Source: an uncultured Flavobacteriales bacterium
GTDB lineage: Bacteria > Bacteroidota > Bacteroidia > Flavobacteriales > Schleiferiaceae
NCBI GenBank assembly: GCA_903821715.1
Contig: CAIJMB010000043.1
Coordinates: 1-17,397, forward strand
Direction of reading: 5' to 3'
Length of the DNA: 17,397 nucleotides
Shown here: one piece after another, positions 6,449 through 11,470 of the stretch
Numbering within the stretch: position 1 is the stretch's first letter
Layout: each line of letters starts with the position of its first letter
Notes under the pieces: model-generated
What the model was told of the DNA's origin: nothing
The model's input: the letters and a program-made list of their open reading frames with translations, nothing else
The model's database searches: none
Translations under genes and position numbers: made by a program

Positions 6449-7495
6449 TTAAGCGCTGAACGCCTTCCAGCCCTGGGCGGTGAGCGGAACGTGGGTTCCG
6501 CCTTGATTGACGAGGTAGGCTCCGTCTGAGGCGGTCATGTGACCGATTGGCGTCATACTTGGGTTGCCCTTGATCTTGTCGTAGTCCGCCAAAGAGACGG
6601 TGAACACGAGTTCGTAGTCCTCTCCGCCATTCATCACGGCGGTCACGGGGTGGATCCCGAACTCTTCGCAGGTGCGGAGCACCGCAGGGTCAATCGGAAG
6701 CTTGTCCTCGAACACCACGCAGCCGAGGCCGCTGGCCTTGGTGAGGTGCAGCAGTTCGCTCGACAGCCCGTCGCTCACGTCCATCATGCTGGTGGGCGTG
6801 ACGTCGAGTTCCTTCAGCAGTTCAACAATGTCTTTGCGAGCCTCTGGCTTGAGCTGGCGTTCGATGGGGTACTGGTACTCGCTGAGGTCGGGCTGCAAGT
6901 TGGGGTTGGCCAAAAAGGTCGCCTTTTCGCGTTCGAGTACTTGGAGTCCCATGTAGGCTCCGCCCAAATCGCCCGACACCACGATGAGGTCGGTCGCTTG
7001 GGCTCCGCTGCGCCGAATGGCTCCGCCTTTGGCAACCTGCCCGAGTACGGTCACCGCGAGCGTGAGGCCGCTGGGGCTGGACGTCGTGTCGCCTCCGACC
7101 AAATCCACGCCGTACTGGGCGCAGGCCCGGCGCAGACCGGCATATACTTCGTCGAGCGCCTCGACCGGGAAGCGGCTGCTCACCGCAAGGCCGACGGTCA
7201 ACTGTGTGGGGGTTCCGCCCATCGCGTACATGTCACTAAAGTTCACCACCGCAGCCTTGTAACCCAGGTGCTGCAGCGGCACGTAGGCCAAGTCGAAGTG
7301 CACGCCCTCGACGAGCAAGTCGGTACTCACTAAAAGGTCGTGCTCGGCATCGGGGCGAAGCACCGCGGCATCGTCACCCACCCCCACCACCGTGGACGCG
7401 TGAACAGGGACCAGGTCGGCGGTAAGTCGCTCAATTAAACCAAATTCACCCAATTCAGATAAGGGAGTGCGCTGCGGATTCGGATCTTCAATCAT
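6449..7495 (-). CDS. thiL: Thiamine-monophosphate kinase
   Basis: A 348-residue ATP-dependent kinase that phosphorylates thiamine monophosphate to the active cofactor thiamine diphosphate. It belongs to the AIRS/PurM-like ATP-binding family. Motifs in order: GDDAAV at 40-45 and STDLLVEGVHFDL at 57-69 (Mg2+ and phosphate binding), VGGDTTSS at 133-140, MMDVSDGL at 237-244 and GGEDYEL at 290-296. The N-terminus (RTPLSELGEFGLIERLT) is the standard Bacteroidota ThiL start. The length is normal. The gene stands alone, divergent from gdhA with 44 nt between starts and convergent with the lipoprotein gene. No other thiamine gene is in the window. Confidence 0.96.
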   Translation of the reverse strand: MIEDPNPQRTPLSELGEFGLIERLTADLVPVHASTVVGVGDDAAVLRPDAEHDLLVSTDLLVEGVHFDLAYVPLQHLGYKAAVVNFSDMYAMGGTPTQLTVGLAVSSRFPVEALDEVYAGLRRACAQYGVDLVGGDTTSSPSGLTLAVTVLGQVAKGGAIRRSGAQATDLIVVSGDLGGAYMGLQVLEREKATFLANPNLQPDLSEYQYPIERQLKPEARKDIVELLKELDVTPTSMMDVSDGLSSELLHLTKASGLGCVVFEDKLPIDPAVLRTCEEFGIHPVTAVMNGGEDYELVFTVSLADYDKIKGNPSMTPIGHMTASDGAYLVNQGGTHVPLTAQGWKAFSA

Positions 7496-7512
7496 AGGAC
7501 AAATTTCGGCTA

Positions 7513-7520
7513 TACCTTTG
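7513..7520 (+). promoter_or_regulatory. -7 promoter element of gdhA
   Basis: TACCTTTG at 7513-7520 exactly matches TAnnTTTG and is identical to the elements before sdhC and atpD. It ends 19 nt before the gdhA start codon. No clear TTG is seen at the expected -33 spacing. Confidence 0.6.
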
Positions 7521-7539
7521 TCGGATAAATACCCCCTTT

Positions 7540-8895
7540 ATGAATCCTAAGTACCAAGCTGAAATTTCAGCGTTCATGGATTGGGCAAAAGCCCGTAACG
7601 GCGCTGAGCCTGAGTTCATTCAAGCAGTGCACGAAGTGGCTGAAAGCGTCATTCCGTTCATCGAAGAGAACCCCAAGTACAAGAAGGCCCGCATCCTCGA
7701 GCGCATTACTGAGCCCGAGCGCACCATCATGTTCCGTGTTTCATGGACTGACGATGCCGGAAACGTTCACGTAAACCGCGGCTACCGCGTGGAATTCAAC
7801 AGCGCCATCGGACCCTACAAGGGCGGTCTGCGCTTTCACCCGACGGTAAACCTGTCGGTGCTGAAGTTCCTCGGATTTGAGCAAATCTTCAAGAACTCGC
7901 TCACCTCGTTGCCCATGGGCGGCGGTAAGGGCGGTTCAGACTTTGACCCCAAGGGCAAGTCAGACAACGAGGTAATGCGTTTTTGCCAGGCCTTCATGAC
8001 CGAGTTGTCGCGCCACATTGGTGCTGACACAGACGTCCCTGCTGGTGACATCGGTGTGGGCGGACGCGAAATCGGCTACATGTTTGGCCAGTACAAGCGC
8101 ATCCGCAACGAGTTCACCGGCGTACTGACCGGCAAGGGCCTCAACTGGGGCGGTTCACTTATTCGTCCAGAGGCGACTGGTTACGGAACCGTATACTTCG
8201 CTCAAGAAATGCTCGCAACTAAGGGTGACGACTTCAAAGGCAAAAAGGTCGTGGTTTCAGGATCGGGCAATGTGGCCCAGTACGCCGCCGAGAAGGCGAC
8301 GGAACTTGGCGCTACCGTGCTGACCCTATCTGACTCTTCAGGCTACATCCTCGACACCGCGGGGATCAATGCCGAGAAGCTAGCTCACGTAATGCACATC
8401 AAAAACGTAGAGCGCGGACGCATCAGCGACTACCTCAAGAAGTACCCGTCTGCCTCGTTTGTGGCCGGCAAGACTCCGTGGGGCGTTGCCTGCGACATCG
8501 CAATGCCATGTGCTACCCAAAACGAACTGAACGGAGACGATGCCAAAGCCCTTGTCGCCCACGGCGTGAAGTGTGTGGCTGAAGGTGCCAACATGCCTTC
8601 GACTCCTGAAGCGATCGAGGCATTCGCCGCCGCGCGCATCCTCTTCAGCCCAGGTAAAGCTTCGAACGCCGGTGGGGTTTCGACCTCAGGCCTCGAAATG
8701 AGCCAAAACTCTCTGCGCCTCTCATGGAGCCGCGAAGAAGTGGACCAGCGCCTGCACGGAATCATGAAGAGCATCCATGCTTCATGCGTAAAGTACGGTG
8801 CCCGCGAAGACGGTACGATTGACTACGTCAAAGGAGCCAACCTCGCCGGATTCGTAAAGGTGGCCGACGCCATGCTCGACCAGGGCGTGATGTAA
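7540..8895 (+). CDS. gdhA: NADP-type glutamate dehydrogenase
   Basis: A 451-residue hexameric-type dehydrogenase that interconverts 2-oxoglutarate plus ammonium and glutamate. The substrate domain holds YKGGLRFHP (about 93-101) and the catalytic lysine motif PMGGGKGG (K130 region), with D170 in DVPAGDIGVG as the likely catalytic aspartate. The dinucleotide domain starts at about 205 and contains VVVSGSGNVAQYA (237-249). The length of about 450 and the sequence EENPKYKKARILERITEPER place it in the bacterial GdhA subfamily, usually NADP(H)-dependent and assimilatory. The cofactor assignment is an inference. The gene is monocistronic: its own -7 element lies upstream and an intrinsic terminator 21 nt after the stop. 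Confidence 0.96.
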   Translation: MNPKYQAEISAFMDWAKARNGAEPEFIQAVHEVAESVIPFIEENPKYKKARILERITEPERTIMFRVSWTDDAGNVHVNRGYRVEFNSAIGPYKGGLRFHPTVNLSVLKFLGFEQIFKNSLTSLPMGGGKGGSDFDPKGKSDNEVMRFCQAFMTELSRHIGADTDVPAGDIGVGGREIGYMFGQYKRIRNEFTGVLTGKGLNWGGSLIRPEATGYGTVYFAQEMLATKGDDFKGKKVVVSGSGNVAQYAAEKATELGATVLTLSDSSGYILDTAGINAEKLAHVMHIKNVERGRISDYLKKYPSASFVAGKTPWGVACDIAMPCATQNELNGDDAKALVAHGVKCVAEGANMPSTPEAIEAFAAARILFSPGKASNAGGVSTSGLEMSQNSLRLSWSREEVDQRLHGIMKSIHASCVKYGAREDGTIDYVKGANLAGFVKVADAMLDQGVM

Positions 8896-8916
8896 GCTTC
8901 ACCGCGTTACAAATGG

Positions 8917-8946
8917 AAACCCCGGGCTCCCGCTCGGGGTTTTTTT
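8917..8946 (+). terminator. Intrinsic terminator of gdhA
   Basis: Bases 8917-8927 pair with 8932-8942 (11 pairs including one G·U) around a 4-nt loop. The T-tract runs 8940-8946. It starts 21 nt after the gdhA stop. Confidence 0.92.
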
Positions 8947-8953
8947 ATAGGCC

Positions 8954-8991
8954 CAAAACGCAAAACGCCCCACAGCCGAAGCCGTAGGGCG
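8954..8991 (-). terminator. Intrinsic terminator of the ECF/outer-membrane operon, UUCG tetraloop
   Basis: On the minus strand CGCCCTACGGC (8991-8981) pairs with GCTGTGGGGCG (8976-8966) through 11 base pairs, two of them G·U. The loop is TTCG closed by C-G, the especially stable UUCG tetraloop. Two runs of four T residues follow (8965-8962 and 8957-8954). It begins 28 nt after the stop of the outer-membrane protein gene. Confidence 0.85.
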
Positions 8992-9008
8992 CTTGTTTAG
9001 GCCTGCCT

Positions 9009-9022
9009 TAACCTAGAACCTA
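9009..9022 (-). repeat. Two heptamer-like units at the outer-membrane protein stop
   Basis: On the minus strand TAGGTTC (9022-9016) and TAGGTTA (9015-9009) follow each other, and the first TAG is the stop codon. The spacing and TAG phase resemble the heptamers at other gene ends. With only two units and a divergent sequence this may be chance. Confidence 0.25.
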
Positions 9023-10102
9023 AAAGAGACGCACCGTGGCAAAGACGGAAGCGTTGTAGAAATTCGGCTGTGAATCCGACGAGAGGTTTGCTGGGAGAAT
9101 GGCCTCATTGAACGGCTTATTGAAATTCTGCCGCGCACCAACCGTGTAACGGCGGTACCCCAGCTCGGCTTGAAGTCCGTAGCTAAAGAGGCTGCCGTAG
9201 AAGTTTCCACTCGTGTTCTCGGTTACGCGGCCCATACCTTCAGAACGGTAGACAATCTGACGGGTACCGCCAAGGCGGATCCCGGTGAAGCCTCCGGCCG
9301 AAAGACTAAGGCCATTGCCGCGGCGTGACGGATTGATCACGAGTGACAGGGGTATCTCAAAGTACGTCATTGATAGATTGGAGCGGCGCAATTCAATGTT
9401 TGATGGCACCAATTCGTAGGCGCCACCAGTAGGTGGATCAAACTGCAAAAGATTTTGACCAAAATCGTACGTATAGCTAGTAAATCCCCAACCTGAACGC
9501 GCCCACAGTGGGCTGCGACCTAAACGGCCTTGGCTCGTGAAGTAAAGTCCAAAAGTGGATGCCATGGCGCCCTTGGGGCTCCAGTAACCCGAATAAACTT
9601 CATTTGAATTACTTCCAATTGGCGCGCCCAAAAGCTGATTCGTGCCCAAGAGAAGCACCATTCCGTCAATCTGCTTCTTCAACTTTTTCTTCTTAGGTTC
9701 AGTTGGCTCAATGTTCAGCTTGAGGTTGTCGCCCAAGTTGAGTTCGAGGTTCTCAATCGACTCCTCGAGGTTGTCAGCCCAGGCCTCAGCCATCTCTTCA
9801 ATGGCCTCGAGGCGGTCCTCAAGGCGCTTCGAAAGCTCCTTGCGGCGGCGTTCGGCGTCTTCCTTAGAGATATCCTTATCCTGAATTTGCTTCTCAAGCG
9901 CAGCCATGTCTTTGCTGTACTCGCTGATGGCGGCGGCGATCTCTGCGCTCATTCGCGCGGCACGCGTCGCGTTCGTGTCTGCAGTAGGGGCTTCGGTCGG
10001 AGCCGGCGGCATCGCCGGCGGCGCATCCTGGGCCCAAAGTTCCGCACCCGAAAGGGCGAGGATCGCGCTTAACGTGAGCGCCTTGATTGTAGTGTTGACC
10101 AT
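9020..10102 (-). CDS. Outer-membrane beta-barrel protein with periplasmic coiled coil
   Basis: A 360-residue protein. The Sec signal peptide is about 1-25 (MVNTTIKALTLSAILALSGA, then cleavage near ELWAQ/DAP). A Pro/Ala-rich linker follows (27-43). Residues 47-125 form a highly charged, heptad-like helical stretch (MAALEKQIQD, KDISKEDAERRRKELSKRLE), probably a coiled coil. A Lys-rich spot (KKKKLKKQ, 137-144) precedes a C-terminal domain of about 145-360 with alternating aromatic strands, ending in ATVRLF. A terminal phenylalanine is the usual barrel-insertion signal. No exact family is recognised; the barrel resembles Bacteroidota porin-family/PF13568-type proteins. The start overlaps the upstream anti-sigma-like gene by 34 nt, so it is the third gene of the ECF operon and a candidate target or sensor partner. 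Confidence 0.8.
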   Translation of the reverse strand: MVNTTIKALTLSAILALSGAELWAQDAPPAMPPAPTEAPTADTNATRAARMSAEIAAAISEYSKDMAALEKQIQDKDISKEDAERRRKELSKRLEDRLEAIEEMAEAWADNLEESIENLELNLGDNLKLNIEPTEPKKKKLKKQIDGMVLLLGTNQLLGAPIGSNSNEVYSGYWSPKGAMASTFGLYFTSQGRLGRSPLWARSGWGFTSYTYDFGQNLLQFDPPTGGAYELVPSNIELRRSNLSMTYFEIPLSLVINPSRRGNGLSLSAGGFTGIRLGGTRQIVYRSEGMGRVTENTSGNFYGSLFSYGLQAELGYRRYTVGARQNFNKPFNEAILPANLSSDSQPNFYNASVFATVRLF

Positions 10103-10830
10103 GATTGATTCAAATTAGAAGCCAGCATTTTGGTTTGGTTGATTCGCTGAAGCACGGGCGCTGGCAAGTGCACTTCAACGGTTACTTCCGCAGGCACCTC
10201 GGCCTCGCGGTATTCTTGGACGGCGGTCCACACATTCTGCACATTGGCCGCCAACTGCAGGTATCGGGGGCGCGGAACCTCTGGTGCCGGAGTCTGCACC
10301 GCAACCACCGCACGGCGCTTGAGCAGCGGAACCGACTCTTCAAGTGCGTCCGCTTCCATGCGCGGCAGAAATGCCACGTCGAAAAGAGCGAAATCCTTTG
10401 AGTAACTTGTAACGAGTAGCTGGTTGCTAGCAACTGGTAACTCGTTACGAGCGACTAGTTGCTGGCTGCTAGCGACTAGTTGCTTGTTTCGAGCAGCTGG
10501 TTGCTGGTTGCTAGCGACTAGTTGCTGGTTGCTAGCAGCTGGTTGCTGGTTGCTCGCGACTTGTTGCTGACTGCTCGCAGCTGGTAGCGGGTTGCTAGCT
10601 GCTAGCTGCTGGCTACGAGCGGCCTCTGGCCCCGGAGCCTGCATCCACCACGTTCCGACCGCGGCGATGGCGACCGATGCGGCGGCGGCGTAGGGCCACC
10701 ACAGGGTGCGGCGCTTGGGCTCGGCCTTGGGTAAGCTTGCGGCAACGCGGGCCCATGCTTCGGGGCGCGGGTTGGCTTGACCTTCATTGAGGGCTTCGCG
10801 AAACAGCTTGTCGACGTCCTTCGGGCTCAT
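10069..10830 (-). CDS. Membrane-anchored anti-sigma-like protein with translated heptanucleotide repeat
   Basis: A 253-residue protein. The N-terminus (MSPKDVDKLFREALNEGQ) is a soluble helical segment like those of Bacteroidota proteins encoded just after ECF sigma factors. One transmembrane helix lies at about 44-63. Residues 71-143 are low complexity: a seven-residue unit near ASNQQLV/ASNQQPA, encoded by 31 tandem 7-bp units. The C-terminal region (144-253) has no recognised domain. No zinc-binding HxxxCxxC motif is present, so it is not a ZAS-type anti-sigma factor. The start overlaps the sigma gene stop by 4 bp (ATGA) and the end overlaps the outer-membrane gene by 34 nt. Anti-sigma function is inferred from position and topology, not from a diagnostic motif. 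The repeat would lie in the periplasm. Confidence 0.7.
   Translation of the reverse strand: MSPKDVDKLFREALNEGQANPRPEAWARVAASLPKAEPKRRTLWWPYAAAASVAIAAVGTWWMQAPGPEAARSQQLAASNPLPAASSQQQVASNQQPAASNQQLVASNQQPAARNKQLVASSQQLVARNELPVASNQLLVTSYSKDFALFDVAFLPRMEADALEESVPLLKRRAVVAVQTPAPEVPRPRYLQLAANVQNVWTAVQEYREAEVPAEVTVEVHLPAPVLQRINQTKMLASNLNQSWSTLQSRRSR
10402..10618 (-). repeat. Array of 31 tandem heptanucleotides within a coding sequence
   Basis: Read on the plus strand from 10402, the sequence divides without any indel into 31 units of 7 bp. C is at unit position 5 in all 31, G at position 1 in 30 (exception ACTGCTC at 10570), and T or G at position 6 throughout. Frequent units are GTTGCTG, GTTGCTA, GCGACTA and GCAGCTG. 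Three units form a 21-bp superunit equal to seven codons, giving the ASNQQPA-like protein repeat. CTAG occurs nine times in this stretch. The ten units in codon phase never carry TAG on the coding strand; nine of the 21 out-of-phase units do. Confidence 0.95.
10406..10451. repeat. 46-bp imperfect palindrome at the distal end of the heptamer array
   Basis: The stretch is centred between 10428 and 10429. The inner 12 bp (GTTGCTAGCAAC, 10423-10434) are perfectly palindromic, and GTAACGAGT (10409-10417) is the exact reverse complement of 10440-10448. In total 18 of 23 position pairs are complementary. It arises where heptamer units run in opposing senses, and could extrude as a cruciform or fold in RNA. 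Confidence 0.7.
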
Positions 10831-11351
10831 TGCAGATCAAAATTGGCGAGTCGGCGCTGCATCCACTGGCGGGCGCGGCTCAATTGGGACTTGCTGGTGG
10901 CTTCAGAGATTCCGAGTTGTTCGGCGATTTCGGCGTGGCTGTAGCCTTCGAGGGCGTACAAATTGAACACGGTTCGGTATCCGTCGGGCAACTGGCGCAA
11001 GAGCTCCATGAGCGCCTCGCGGTCGTGCAGCGAATCGGTGGCCGAAGAACCTGCGTCGGGCAAGCCGTCGGCACCCACCCACTCCACCTTGCGGCGGCGA
11101 AGCTCCATGAGGCACTCGTTCACGGCCGTGCGGCGCAGCCAGGCCGGAAGGGCCTTGGCCTCACGAATCGTAGGGAGTTGCTGAAACATCGTGGTCATCG
11201 TTCGAATCATTGCGTCTTCGGCGTCCGCCTCGTGGCTAAAGTAGCGTCGGCAGGTATACAGCACACGTGGCGCAAGCGCCTCATAGAGTGCGCGCTGCGC
11301 ATCCAGGCGGCCTTGAAGGGCACCTTGAATGTGTGCGTACCATGCTTCCAC
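10827..11351 (-). CDS. ECF-family RNA polymerase sigma factor
   Basis: A 174-residue sigma-70 factor of the extracytoplasmic function class. Region 2 spans about 20-90 (YTCRRYFSHEADAEDAMIRTMTTMFQ; core-binding and -10 recognition). A short linker (91-111) follows. Region 4 spans about 112-168, with the helix-turn-helix YSHAEIAEQLGISEATSKSQ and the following SRAR. Regions 1 and 3 are absent, as expected for ECF factors. It is the first gene of a three-gene operon: its TGA stop overlaps the ATG of the membrane protein by 4 bp, a layout typical of sigma/anti-sigma pairs. It is divergent from rnr (119 nt between starts). The signal and regulon are unknown; autoregulation is likely but no operator can be defined. 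Confidence 0.92.
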   Translation of the reverse strand: MEAWYAHIQGALQGRLDAQRALYEALAPRVLYTCRRYFSHEADAEDAMIRTMTTMFQQLPTIREAKALPAWLRRTAVNECLMELRRRKVEWVGADGLPDAGSSATDSLHDREALMELLRQLPDGYRTVFNLYALEGYSHAEIAEQLGISEATSKSQLSRARQWMQRRLANFDLQ

Positions 11352-11393
11352 TAGTTCGGGGCGGAATCCGTAAAAAAGATGCCCACCTTAACA

Positions 11394-11401
11394 CAAAGGT
11401 T
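11394..11401 (-). promoter_or_regulatory. Possible -7 element of the ECF operon
   Basis: On the minus strand AACCTTTG (11401-11394) differs from TAnnTTTG at the first base only. It lies 42 nt upstream of the sigma factor start codon in the divergent intergenic region. No TTG is found at the expected -33 position. If the operon is self-activated, its real promoter may look different. Confidence 0.3.
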
Positions 11402-11470
11402 GCACGGCCCTCTTAAAATTGTGCGACCTTTACTCAGACGTTGACCTAAATAGCAAAGAATTCCGCCTAG

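Noticed and set aside
6539..7333. Plus-strand open frame of 264 codons opposite thiL
   Set aside because: Antisense shadow of thiL; the composition mirrors the thiL third-position bias and no domain is visible.
7500..7507. Minus-strand GAAATTTG as a thiL promoter
   Set aside because: One mismatch to TAnnTTTG and only 4 nt from the start codon; no upstream TTG at suitable spacing.
10402..10618. CRISPR array or classic REP cluster
   Set aside because: Units are 7 bp with no spacers, and they are translated in frame. No cas genes or typical REP stem-loop spacing are present.
11425..11432. GACCTTTA as a -7 element for rnr
   Set aside because: Two mismatches to the consensus and a 22-nt gap to the nearest TTG; too weak to annotate.
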